A stretch of DNA of 64,000 bases from contig NZ_VTPY01000002.1 of assembly GCF_008297955.1 (NCBI RefSeq), positions 372,001 to 436,000 of the forward strand. Direction: 5' to 3'. The translations under genes were made by a program, and so were the position numbers. This DNA is from Billgrantia pellis (GTDB taxonomy: Bacteria > Pseudomonadota > Gammaproteobacteria > Pseudomonadales > Halomonadaceae). Position 1 is the first letter of the stretch; every line of letters starts with the position of its first letter. Below the pieces are notes generated by a model, which worked only from the letters and a program-made list of their open reading frames with translations, made no database searches and had not been told where the DNA came from. Positions 56,641 through 64,000 of this stretch are shown here, one piece after another.

Positions 56641-57159
56641 TTATCCCGGTCCCTCAGCGGAAAATGCCTCATGAAAGGTAACGGTACCCTGGGCAGCCTC
56701 ACCGCCCAGAGGCAGCACGAAGAAATATTCCGGTGGCACGCCTTCACAAACGAGTTCCGGCATGTTGCGAAACCCGAACTTGACGTAATACTCCGGGTGG
56801 CCGACGAGGCAGCATCCTTGAGCACCGGCAGTTTTCAGGCGCGCCAACCCCTCCTCCACCAGAGCTTTGCCGATACACTGGTGCTGGTATGCCGGAAGCA
56901 CCGACACGGGTCCCAGCCCGTACCAGCCCTGGCTGTCGTCCGAGACGGTCACCGGGGAGAAGGCGATGTGCCCTACCAGCCGGCCATCCCGCTCCGCCAC
57001 GAGCGATACCGCCAAGGCATTGGCGGCACGCAGTTCCTCGATGATGTACTGCTCGGTGTGGCGGCTATATGCCATCGTCTGGAAGGCGGCCGCAGTCACG
57101 TCACGTATCGCGCCGATATCGGCTGCCGTTTCATCGCGGATGAGGAACTTCGGCTTCAT
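56641..57159 (-). CDS. GNAT-family N-acetyltransferase (YhbS-like)
   Basis: A 172-residue GNAT. The start IRDETAADIGAIRDVTAAAF is GNAT-like, and the acetyl-CoA loop is seen as LGPVSVLPAYQHQCIGKALV. The YhbS-type segment GAQGCCLVGHPEYYVKFGFR is present. Substrate unknown. The inverted repeat 57230-57281 lies 70 bases upstream of the start. Confidence 0.9.
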   Translation of the reverse strand: MKPKFLIRDETAADIGAIRDVTAAAFQTMAYSRHTEQYIIEELRAANALAVSLVAERDGRLVGHIAFSPVTVSDDSQGWYGLGPVSVLPAYQHQCIGKALVEEGLARLKTAGAQGCCLVGHPEYYVKFGFRNMPELVCEGVPPEYFFVLPLGGEAAQGTVTFHEAFSAEGPG

Positions 57160-57229
57160 GGCCTAGGTCGTCTTGAAAGGATGAGAAGGCTGAGTTGGGG
57201 AGAAATCGAGACATGGACAAATAACGAAT

Positions 57230-57281
57230 CTACCCGGCAAACAGGAAGGTTGCGAGCGCTCCCTTCCTGTTTGCCGGGTAG
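57230..57281. repeat. Perfect 20-bp inverted repeat
   Basis: CTACCCGGCAAACAGGAAGG (57230-57249) and its exact complement (57262-57281) flank a 12-base loop that itself includes the palindrome GAGCGCTC. No T tract follows, so this is not a plain terminator; it could be a transposon end, an RNA element or a strong binding site. Confidence 0.8.
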
Positions 57282-57489
57282 TTCCCTGCGTACGTTTGTC
57301 TGCTGCTATCGAGCCGTCTTGGCGGCTTTGTTACTTAATTTAACGATAAGTAACGAGAGACACAATATAGACAAAGGGCTAAGACGGATAGCCATGCCAT
57401 GCGGCCGGCAGCCAGACAATGCCACCAAGTCATTGAATCCTCGGCGTCGCTGGTTCTCGCCGTATCCCTGAGTACGGCTCCCGTGCCTT

Positions 57490-57640
57490 CTAGCTGCGCA
57501 AAAAATTGAGTACTGCCTCCATGAATTCCGACGGGAACTCGATGGGGGTCATGTGAGCCGCGGGTATGATCCGCAAACGGGCACCGGGAATGGTGCTCTC
57601 CACTGCCGGGCGCCACCTCCCCTGCGTTACCGAGGAACTG
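57490..57640 (-). pseudogene. Alpha/beta hydrolase C-terminal remnant
   Basis: The minus strand reads VESTIPGARLRIIPAAHMTP IEFPSEFMEAVLNFLRS and stops at 57490. The AAxHMTP segment resembles the catalytic His of alpha/beta hydrolases (normally GHM; here a Gly is missing). The rest of the hydrolase is absent. On the plus strand the same region encodes another protein-like fragment at 57620-57760 (RLWQFLETQALALRRDIEAG), not recognised. Confidence 0.55.
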
Positions 57641-57747
57641 GTCGCGGGGCGTCGGCGCGACCGCCCCCACGGGCCTGTCGCCAAGCGGCTGTGGCAGTTT
57701 CTGGAAACTCAGGCATTAGCATTGAGGCGCGATATCGAAGCAGGCGA

Positions 57748-58494
57748 CTACCGCCCGCCCGTCACGTCCAGCAGCGCGCCGCTCGAGTAGGAAGCTTCGT
57801 CGGAGAGCAGCCAGAGGATGGCGCGAGCCACCTCTTCGGCCTTGCCGCCGCGCTGCATGGGCACCGAGGCCTTAACCCGCTCGACGCGGTCGGGTTCGCC
57901 GCCGCTGGCATGAATCTCGGTGTAGATCACGCCCGGGCGCACGGCGTTGACGCGAATGCCTTCCGCCGCGACCTCCTTGGACAGTCCGAGGGTGAAGCTG
58001 TCGATGGCGCCCTTGGCCGCCGCGTAGTCGACATATTCGTTGGGTGCGCCGAGCCGCGAGGCGATGGAGGAGACGTTGACGATCGCCCCCCCCTGGCCAC
58101 CGTGCCGGATCGACATGCGCCGCACGGCCTCCCGCGCACAGAGGAAGCTGCCGATCACGTTGGCTGTGAGTATACGGCTCAAGCGCGCTGCCTCCATGTC
58201 TTCGACGCGCATCTGCGTTTCCAGGATGCCGGCGTTGTTGACCAGTGCCGTCACCGGACCGAGCGTCTCGTCGACCGCTTCGAAGAGCCGCACCACATCG
58301 GCTTCATGGCCGACGTCACCCGCCACGGCGATCGCCTCGCCGCCGGCACGGGCAATCTCCTCGACCACGGCGAGCGCAGCGGCTTCGTTGTGCCGATAGT
58401 TGATACACACGGCATAACCGCTAGCGGCGCCCAGACGCGCCGTTGCCGCGCCGATGCCTCGGCTGCCACCGGTAATCACCAGAACTTTGTTCAC
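57748..58494 (-). CDS. Short-chain dehydrogenase/reductase
   Basis: A 248-residue classical SDR. Cofactor motif TGGSRGIG (8-15), NNAGIL, the catalytic Ser in NVSSIASRLG, and YVDYAAAK (Tyr 160, Lys 164), with the PG motif GVIYTEIHASG. Arg/His context after the first strand (NYRHNE) suggests NADPH. It looks like a sugar- or alcohol-type dehydrogenase of unknown substrate, on the same strand as the NTF2-like gene 47 bases upstream. Confidence 0.9.
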   Translation of the reverse strand: MNKVLVITGGSRGIGAATARLGAASGYAVCINYRHNEAAALAVVEEIARAGGEAIAVAGDVGHEADVVRLFEAVDETLGPVTALVNNAGILETQMRVEDMEAARLSRILTANVIGSFLCAREAVRRMSIRHGGQGGAIVNVSSIASRLGAPNEYVDYAAAKGAIDSFTLGLSKEVAAEGIRVNAVRPGVIYTEIHASGGEPDRVERVKASVPMQRGGKAEEVARAILWLLSDEASYSSGALLDVTGGR

Positions 58495-58541
58495 TGAGGT
58501 TCCTCCCCTGTCCTCTCCAAACCGCGCGCAGCCATGGCACG

Positions 58542-58925
58542 TCAGCTTCGATCAACGATCTTGGAGATCCGTTCGCTGCCGAACGTGAACTCCGTTTCGC
58601 CATTCAATTCGAGGATGCTACCCGCCTTCAACCCGCCGGGAATATCCTCCGCCAGGCGGCCGTGATAGTCGATCTCCGCCGTGGCGCCGCCCTGGCTGAA
58701 GGTCAGGCTGGTAATACGCTGCACACGTTCGGAGAAGAATCCCTTGGTATGCTCGGCGAGTTGGCGAAACTCGTCGATGCCGACAGCCGAGGTGGTGAGC
58801 TCACCGCCCGAGTAATTCTCGAAGACGACATCCGGGGCAAGCACGGCCAGCATTCCGTCAATGTCGAAGTGGTTGTAGGCAGCGATGTAGCGCTCTATCA
58901 GATCGCGCTTCGTCGATTCGTCCAT
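58542..58925 (-). CDS. NTF2-like (SnoaL-type) protein
   Basis: A 127-residue cone-fold protein beginning RDLIERYIAAYNHFDIDGML AVLAPDVVFENY, the usual SnoaL/NTF2-like opening, with later strands TAEIDYHGRLAEDIPGGLKAG and ELNGETEFTFGSERISKI. Such proteins act as isomerases, hydrolases or binding modules. It is immediately upstream of the SDR gene and likely in one operon with it. Confidence 0.85.
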   Translation of the reverse strand: MDESTKRDLIERYIAAYNHFDIDGMLAVLAPDVVFENYSGGELTTSAVGIDEFRQLAEHTKGFFSERVQRITSLTFSQGGATAEIDYHGRLAEDIPGGLKAGSILELNGETEFTFGSERISKIVDRS

Positions 58926-59052
58926 GAAATGCTCCTGTTGAGCTAGCGGTAACGGAAATTTGAGTGCAGGTACTGATCACATGGATGAAGAGCAGCCGAT
59001 TGCGAACGGGTCGGCAAACGACCTCGGCATGCGTGGTGGATAGTGGCGCGAG

Positions 59053-59394
59053 TCAGGCCTTGGCCACCTTCACCGCGGTACCGGTAGCCACCAGGAACAG
59101 CATCGACTTGCCGCCGCCGGATATCTCGCTGTAGTCGAGATCGATACCGATCACCGCATTGGCGCCCATTTCCTCCGCCTCCCGGCGCAGCTCGTTGAGG
59201 CAGGTGACGCGAGCATCGCGCAGTGCGTTCTGGGACGCCTTGTTGCGCCCGCCGAAGAAGTCCCGGAAGCCGGCGAACATGTCCTTGAGAATGTTCATGC
59301 CGAACACGCACTCCGCCGAGACGATGTCGATGTGTTCCGTGACGCGGTAGCCCTCGAGATGCGATGAAGTGGTAAGGATCACTCGCTCGGACAT
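59053..59394 (-). CDS. YbjQ/UPF0145 family protein
   Basis: A 113-residue protein with start [34 protein letters not shown] at 59394 and the family motif [19 protein letters not shown]. It is a pentameric heavy-metal-binding-like fold of unknown function. The upstream in-frame Met at 59448 lacks ribosome-site support. Confidence 0.9.
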   Translation of the reverse strand: MSERVILTTSSHLEGYRVTEHIDIVSAECVFGMNILKDMFAGFRDFFGGRNKASQNALRDARVTCLNELRREAEEMGANAVIGIDLDYSEISGGGKSMLFLVATGTAVKVAKA

Positions 59395-59622
59395 GGGGGG
59401 CCCTCCGTTCCGTGGTTGCGTTTTGATGACGAGGCCGAGGAGCAACACAGCCCGTCGGCAGGAGTCTGAACGACATCATGCACTGTTCACCCTGCGGTGG
59501 GAACGACCCTCCAGGCAGCGATGACGGCTCGAAGAGACGGCCTGGGCACAGCGTCTTATTGCAGCCATGCTATGCGAAAGGAAACTCCAGAAACGGTCGC
59601 CGTACATCGAAGAGCGAGTGCC

Positions 59623-60039
59623 ATGCAAGAGGATGCTGCGCCGAAGCGCCAGCTTCGCCTGGTCTATGACGGCGAATGCCCGATGTGCCGACGCTACGTG
59701 CGCTGGCATCGCATACGCACGGACGTCGGCGAACTCGAGCTGATCGATGCTCGGCAGCACAGTGAAGCGCGTCGGGAACTCACCGCCATTGGCATCGACC
59801 TGGACCAAGGCTTCGCCCTGCAGATTGGCGAACGCTGGTACCACGGTAGCGAAGCCCTGCATCGTCTCACCCTGCTCGGTACCCACAGCGGCATGTTCAA
59901 CCGGCTGATGTATCGTCTGTTTGCGAACCCCGAACGGACGGCACGGCTCTATCCGCTGCTCAGGGCGTGTCGGCGTGGGCTCTTGAAGGTACTGGGCAGG
60001 AAGCCAATCGAGAATCTGGGGCGGGAGCGGGAACCATGA
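59623..60039 (+). CDS. DUF393 (DCC family) thioredoxin-like protein
   Basis: A 138-residue protein, start set at 59623 (upstream in-frame Met at 59572 is possible). The DCC motif is LVYDGECPMCRRYVRWHRI (Cys 19, Cys 22), followed by ELELIDARQHSEARRELTAIGIDLDQGFAL. The family is predicted to be thiol-disulfide active; substrates unknown. Single gene. Confidence 0.85.
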   Translation: MQEDAAPKRQLRLVYDGECPMCRRYVRWHRIRTDVGELELIDARQHSEARRELTAIGIDLDQGFALQIGERWYHGSEALHRLTLLGTHSGMFNRLMYRLFANPERTARLYPLLRACRRGLLKVLGRKPIENLGREREP

Positions 60040-60115
60040 TTCGCGAACCCTCGAGGCCACGCTATCTTGATGACTGACGTCATCTGTTTACCGAACAGCA
60101 CCACAGGAGCGTTCC

Positions 60116-60802
60116 ATGAGTCCACGCATTCTAATGGTCCTCACCTCGCACGACCGCCTCGGCGATACCGGCGAGCCCACCGGTTTCTGGCTCGAGGAGC
60201 TGGCGGCACCCTACTACGCTTGCCTGGATGCCGGTGCCGAGGTGGTGCTGGCTTCCCCCAAGGGCGGCAAACCGCCGCTGGACCCCAAGAGCGACGCCGA
60301 AGAGAGCCGGACCGAAGCGACCCGCCGTTTCCAGCAGGATGACGAGGCTCAGCAAGCGTTGGCCAATACCCGTCGTCTGAGCGAGGTCAGCGCCGACGAT
60401 TTCGACGCCGTTTTCTATCCGGGGGGCCACGGCCCGCTATGGGACCTGGTGGATGATGCGGATTCCATCCGCCTGATCGAAGCCTTCTGGGCGCAGCAGA
60501 AACCGGTGTCCGCTGTCTGTCACGCGCCCATCGCGCTGATCCACGCCCATGACACCCACGGCGAGCCAATCATTCGCGGTCGCGACGTCACCGGCTTCAC
60601 TAACGGCGAGGAAGCCGCCGTTGGGCTCACCGACGTCGTGCCGCATCTGGTCGAGGACGCACTGATCGCCGGCGGCGCCCGCTATTCCAAGGCCGACGAC
60701 TTTGCCCCCTACACCCGCCGCGACGGCCAGTTGATCACCGGCCAGAACCCGGCTTCCTCCGAGCCGACGGCCCGGCTGCTGCTGGAAGCGCTTGGTCCGT
60801 AA
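60116..60802 (+). CDS. DJ-1/PfpI family protein (Hsp31/glyoxalase III-like)
   Basis: A 228-residue class I glutamine amidotransferase-like protein. Catalytic residues: Glu 20 (GDTGEPTGFWLEELA), Cys 135 in AVCHAPIAL, and a His beside it. The GEPTGFW opening is that of the Hsp31-like glyoxalase III subgroup (YDR533C, HchA relatives), which detoxify methylglyoxal. A GC-rich hairpin follows the stop. Confidence 0.9.
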   Translation: MSPRILMVLTSHDRLGDTGEPTGFWLEELAAPYYACLDAGAEVVLASPKGGKPPLDPKSDAEESRTEATRRFQQDDEAQQALANTRRLSEVSADDFDAVFYPGGHGPLWDLVDDADSIRLIEAFWAQQKPVSAVCHAPIALIHAHDTHGEPIIRGRDVTGFTNGEEAAVGLTDVVPHLVEDALIAGGARYSKADDFAPYTRRDGQLITGQNPASSEPTARLLLEALGP

Positions 60803-60813
60803 AGCACGCACAG

Positions 60814-60842
60814 CGCTACCGGCCTGCTCCAGGCCGGTAGCG
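60814..60842 (+). terminator. GC-rich hairpin after the DJ-1 gene
   Basis: CGCTACCGGCCT / AGGCCGGTAGCG is a perfect 12-bp stem with loop GCTCC; no T tract follows. Probable transcription stop or mRNA 3-prime stabiliser. Confidence 0.6.
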
Positions 60843-60996
60843 TCGCCTCCCTTGCCCGATCGTATCTCCATCAACGGACATGCCGTCCGATCGACTCTCG
60901 ATTCTTCCACTGCCCGGCCCTGACACCTCAATTTTGTTCAATACCGCCTGCACACTGCGGCGGCATGCTTCGGCTCATTGCTACCAGGAGATGACG

Positions 60997-61590
60997 ATGA
61001 GCCTTGCCCTGCTTCTGCCCATGTCGGCGTTCGCCCTTGCAGCCTCGATTTCGCCCGGACCGGTGAACCTGGTGTGCCTGAGCAGCGGGACGCGCTACCC
61101 CCTCTCACAGGGCCTGGTGTTCGTCACCGGGGCTACGCTGGGTTTCGTCGTGCTGTTCGTTGCCGTGGGGCTTGGGCTCTATTCGGTGCTGGCGATGGTA
61201 CCGGGGCTGCAGGATATCCTGCGCTGGGCCGGCGTGGCGTTCTTGCTCTACCTGAGCGTTCGGCTGTTTCGCGACGATGGCCGCCTGCCGGAACGTGTGG
61301 CTCATCGAGCGCCGGGGTTCATGACGGGCGCGCTGATGCAGTGGCTCAACCCCAAGGCGTGGCTGGCGTCGGCCTCGGGTATCGGGGCCTACACCAGCGG
61401 CGGCGACCTGGAGCAGATCCTGCTCTTCGCTGGGCTCTACCTGCCGATCTGCTGGCTGTCGCTGGGCAGTTGGGTCTACGCCGGGGCTTTTCTGCGCCGC
61501 CACGTACACCGACCGGGGGTACTGATGTCGGTCAATCGCACCCTGGCGCTGCTGCTCGCCGCTAGCTGCGCGTACCTGCTGGTCGAGTGA
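60997..61590 (+). CDS. LysE/RhtB-family amino acid exporter
   Basis: A 197-residue membrane protein with about six helices. The start at 60997 (MSLALLLPMSAFALAASISP GPVNL) has AGGAG 6 bases upstream; an in-frame ATG two codons earlier is also possible. The ISPGPVNLVCLSSGTRYP motif and LMQWLNPKAWL are LysE-family hallmarks. Substrate likely an amino acid. The AraC regulator at 62740 might control it, though another gene intervenes. Confidence 0.9.
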   Translation: MSLALLLPMSAFALAASISPGPVNLVCLSSGTRYPLSQGLVFVTGATLGFVVLFVAVGLGLYSVLAMVPGLQDILRWAGVAFLLYLSVRLFRDDGRLPERVAHRAPGFMTGALMQWLNPKAWLASASGIGAYTSGGDLEQILLFAGLYLPICWLSLGSWVYAGAFLRRHVHRPGVLMSVNRTLALLLAASCAYLLVE

Positions 61591-61693
61591 GCCGCCTTTC
61601 GAGTGCGCCCATCGCCTTTGCACGGCCGATGCCCCTCTGCTACCCCAAGAAGACGAGTTGTCTTAACGCCCGATTCGGCGCAGGAGGTGCCAG

Positions 61694-62689
61694 ATGGCGG
61701 ACTACGTGGAGAAAGGAGATATCTATTTTTTCTACCGCCCCAAGGTCAACGTGCAGAAGGTAGCGAGCCTCGATGACATTCAGCGCTTGTACGTGGTGCT
61801 GGTGCCAGACGAAGGCAATGACGCCCGGCTGTTCCTGGTGGGCAAGAAGCGAATGCCGGAAATCGTCAAAGGCAAGCCGACGTCCACCGCGCGCGAGTGG
61901 ATGATGATCGACATGACGGGCAAGCCGAAGGAGATCGGCGAGTCGCTGGCACCGCTGGAGTACGAGACCAAGACTCGCGGCGAGCAGGAACAGGGCGAGG
62001 CCATTCCCGTCGGTGAAGGCCGCTATGCCATCTTCGAGCGCGACGACGGCTCGCGTCTGGCCTACCGTCTTACCAGCCCCGCCAAGCCCGGCCAGGCACA
62101 GCGGGAACTCAAGATCCTGGCCGAGGCGAGCTATGTCATCTCGGTGCGTCACCCCTCCCTCGACGTGCCCGGCTTCCCTCACGCCAAGCCGGACTACCCC
62201 AAGCACCTCCAGGACAAGTTCGCCGACAAGCGCTGGATCGATATCGACGACAGCCGGCTGCTTGATTACGAGAACGCTCAGTTGCTGCTGATCGGCGCGC
62301 ATGACGACCTCGGTGAGGAAGAGATATCGATCTCGGGCAAGGCGTCACTGTTCAAGACGCTGGGTCTTAAGCGACGGGAGTGGCCGACCGAAGCGCTGGA
62401 GGGGGGCCGGTTGGCGGAGCCACAGATGAAGCCCGACACTCACGAGCCCAGGGGCGACCGCAGCAAGGGCGGTGAGCGTGGCGGGAAGGCGGCCAGCGAT
62501 ACGGCCTCCGCGGCAGGCATCGCTCAGGCGCTCAAGGGGGTGAACTTCCCCTGTGGCAAGGCCGACCTGATCAAGCAGGCAACGTCCAACCATGCCGCCG
62601 ACGAGGTCATCGAGGCGCTGAACGAATTTCCCGATCGGCGCTACGAGACGATGGCGGATATCCAGAAGGCGGTGGGCGAGGTGCGCTGA
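61694..62689 (+). CDS. Hypothetical protein with C-terminal DUF2795 domain
   Basis: A 331-residue protein, preceded by AGGAGG. The C-terminal 60 residues match DUF2795 (GIAQALKGVNFPCGKADLIK QATSNHAADEVIEALNEFPD). The N-terminal 230 residues form an unassigned beta-rich domain (MADYVEKGDIYFFYRPKVNV ...), joined by a charged linker with Lys/Gly/Arg (THEPRGDRSKGGERGGKAAS). DUF2795 alone is a small stress-associated domain; the fusion has no known function. Confidence 0.8.
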   Translation: MADYVEKGDIYFFYRPKVNVQKVASLDDIQRLYVVLVPDEGNDARLFLVGKKRMPEIVKGKPTSTAREWMMIDMTGKPKEIGESLAPLEYETKTRGEQEQGEAIPVGEGRYAIFERDDGSRLAYRLTSPAKPGQAQRELKILAEASYVISVRHPSLDVPGFPHAKPDYPKHLQDKFADKRWIDIDDSRLLDYENAQLLLIGAHDDLGEEEISISGKASLFKTLGLKRREWPTEALEGGRLAEPQMKPDTHEPRGDRSKGGERGGKAASDTASAAGIAQALKGVNFPCGKADLIKQATSNHAADEVIEALNEFPDRRYETMADIQKAVGEVR

Positions 62690-62739
62690 TGGCGCGCGTG
62701 CCTTCGGCGAACGCCGCGCCCATCGCTAGGCGGGAGTAC

Positions 62740-63573
62740 CTACGGCTCGTGAGACGTTTGCCGATATTGGTTCGGCGTGGCGGCTACCAGGCGCTTGAAG
62801 GTGCGCTGGAAATGCGGCTGGTCGGAGAAGCCAGCGCTCAGGGCTGCGTCGGCAATCGGCTTGCCGCCCTTCAGTTCGCGCTGGCCGAGTTGAATGCGGC
62901 GGTTGATCAAGTACGCGTGGGGCGTGAAGCCGAAATGCTGCTTGAAGGCGCGGATGAGATGTCCGGGACTATAACCGGTGCGCTCGCACAGGTCGTCCAG
63001 CGAGAGTTCTTTTGCCGCGTTCTCGTCCAGGTAGGCAGCCAGTTCCTGCAGCAGGATCGGGGCCCTGGGCAGCGGCTGGGCGAGCGGATCGGCCAGCTTG
63101 TGCATCAGGGCGGCAAGGTACTCGACCACCGCCGTTTGCTTGGTCGACAGGTCGTGGCTCGGATCCAGCAGGCAAGCCGCCATGCGGCAGTAGCCTGCAT
63201 ACCATTCACGTTCCCGGATCACTGCGGTGGCAATATCCTGCCAGCGCGGCGCGTCCAGCAGCCCCAGGTCGAAGCGCAGGCGGGTCAGCCAGGCGGTGTC
63301 GACGTACAGCATCAGGTAGGACCAGGGTTGGTCGTCGATGGGGTTGCAGGCGTGTACCCAGTTGGGGTTCATCATCACCAGGGTGCCAGCCTGGATGGGG
63401 TAGTCGTCATCGCGATACTGGAAAGTGCTCTCCCCCGCGGTGACGGCGCCCAGCGACCATTGCGTGTGGCTATGCGGCGCGTAGCAGACCTGACGACCAT
63501 CCTCGACCTTGCGCAGCTCCACATGGGGTAGGCGCGGATCACGCCAGAAGATGGGCTTGGCAAGCGTGGTCAT
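62740..63573 (-). CDS. AraC-family transcriptional regulator with cupin sensor
   Basis: A 277-residue regulator. An AraC-type cupin (CYAPHSHTQWSLGAVTAGES TFQY) is followed by the double HTH (LSLDDLCERTGYSPGHLIRAFKQHFGFTP; IADAALSAGFSDQPHFQRTFKR). This subgroup is commonly found next to LysE-family exporters, and a LysE gene lies 1.1 kb away. Confidence 0.9.
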   Translation of the reverse strand: MTTLAKPIFWRDPRLPHVELRKVEDGRQVCYAPHSHTQWSLGAVTAGESTFQYRDDDYPIQAGTLVMMNPNWVHACNPIDDQPWSYLMLYVDTAWLTRLRFDLGLLDAPRWQDIATAVIREREWYAGYCRMAACLLDPSHDLSTKQTAVVEYLAALMHKLADPLAQPLPRAPILLQELAAYLDENAAKELSLDDLCERTGYSPGHLIRAFKQHFGFTPHAYLINRRIQLGQRELKGGKPIADAALSAGFSDQPHFQRTFKRLVAATPNQYRQTSHEP

Positions 63574-63667
63574 AGTCGGTTCCCCAGCGATCGACAGCGT
63601 CCAGCATCACCCGTCATGGTGCGTGTACGCTTGTCTCGCTCGGCGGCACAGGAGGGCGATCGCATTC

Positions 63668-64000
63668 TCAGCGGGATTCCGGCAGCGGGATGAACTCATC
63701 GGCGTCACCGGGAATCGTGTCGAAGCGTCCAGCCTTCCACTCCGCCTTTGCCTGTTCGATGCGCTCCTTACGTGACGAGACGAAGTTCCACCAGATGTAT
63801 CGCGGTCCGTCCATCGTCTCGCCTCCGACCAGCACGAAGCGCGCCTCCTTTGGCCCTGGGTTGCGGACCGTCAATGGCGCGCCGGAGCGCAGAACCAGAA
63901 GTTGGCCGGGCGGAAACCGCTCTCCGGCAATCTCGATCTCGCCTCTAACGGTATACAGTGCACGCTCCTCGTGATCCGCGTCGATGGGGAGACGAGCGCC
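63668..64000 (-). CDS. Pirin family protein (partial, N-terminus outside window)
   Basis: Only the C-terminal 110 residues are present, running in from the right edge: a cupin strand set (RALYTVRGEIEIAGERFPPG QLLVLRSGAPLTVRN) then VLVGGETMDGPRYIWWNFVSSRKERIEQAK and the family tail. This is the second pirin gene in the window; it resembles the YhhW/quercetinase-type C-terminus. Confidence 0.88.
   Translation of the reverse strand, partial: GARLPIDADHEERALYTVRGEIEIAGERFPPGQLLVLRSGAPLTVRNPGPKEARFVLVGGETMDGPRYIWWNFVSSRKERIEQAKAEWKAGRFDTIPGDADEFIPLPESR

Overview
The window reads as a chromosomal segment of a GC-rich heterotrophic gammaproteobacterium. The gene set (two tripartite tricarboxylate transporters, a leucine/isovalerate operon, GltS, a ZntB-type CorA protein, an OsmC-YcaO fusion, many LysR/AraC/GntR regulators) and gene style suggest a Halomonas-like halophile. 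That assignment is inference; no rRNA or other phylogenetic marker is present. No rRNA, tRNA, CRISPR array, integrase or complete insertion sequence was seen.

Layout. 1-9.4 kb: partial LysR regulator divergent from a pirin gene, isochorismatase-like hydrolase, 63-residue small ORF, patatin phospholipase, EamA exporter, AraC regulator, ZntB-like transporter, GltS symporter, a decayed sigma-54 activator remnant, and an amidohydrolase. 9.4-19.7 kb: a GntR/UTRA regulator under two overlapping perfect palindromes, then a tctCBA transporter with its own tctDE two-component system, converging on a second tctCBA set with an AbrB-type membrane protein; a small IS5-like non-autonomous element with target-site duplication lies behind it. 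19.7-21.8 kb: LysR regulator divergent from an SbtA-type bicarbonate transporter. 21.9-29.06 kb: the liuABCDE leucine/isovalerate operon behind a LiuR-like operator, ending in a clear terminator.

29.1-43.1 kb is visibly more AT-rich and looks acquired. After a frameshifted lysR remnant comes a multi-stem leader, then a KamA-type radical SAM enzyme, a 922-residue metallo-beta-lactamase/FAD-NAD(P)-binding fusion, an MFS transporter, a GFA/CENP-V protein and a cupin, closed by a 14-bp terminator. A GST-type isomerase, a LysR regulator and a GlxA-type AraC regulator follow. I do not recognise this pathway; with the next gene it is the best candidate for something undescribed. The rest of the island holds a 46-residue protein in its own transcription unit, a truncated HTH/cyclase-like protein, and an isolated 855-residue protein joining an HD domain to an Hsp90-like GHKL ATPase, reminiscent of defence proteins.

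43.2-64 kb returns to GC-rich housekeeping and stress genes: CSD-DUF1294, katG, DUF1801, a methyltransferase and MmyB-like regulator facing an MFS exporter, a pyrimidine-dimer glycosylase, a TetR/FabF-like pair sharing a palindromic operator, an NYN protein, OsmC-YcaO, GNAT, SDR, NTF2-like, YbjQ, DUF393, DJ-1/PfpI, LysE exporter, a DUF2795 protein, an AraC regulator and a partial pirin. Several gene remnants (GST, alpha/beta hydrolase, others) mark earlier deletions.
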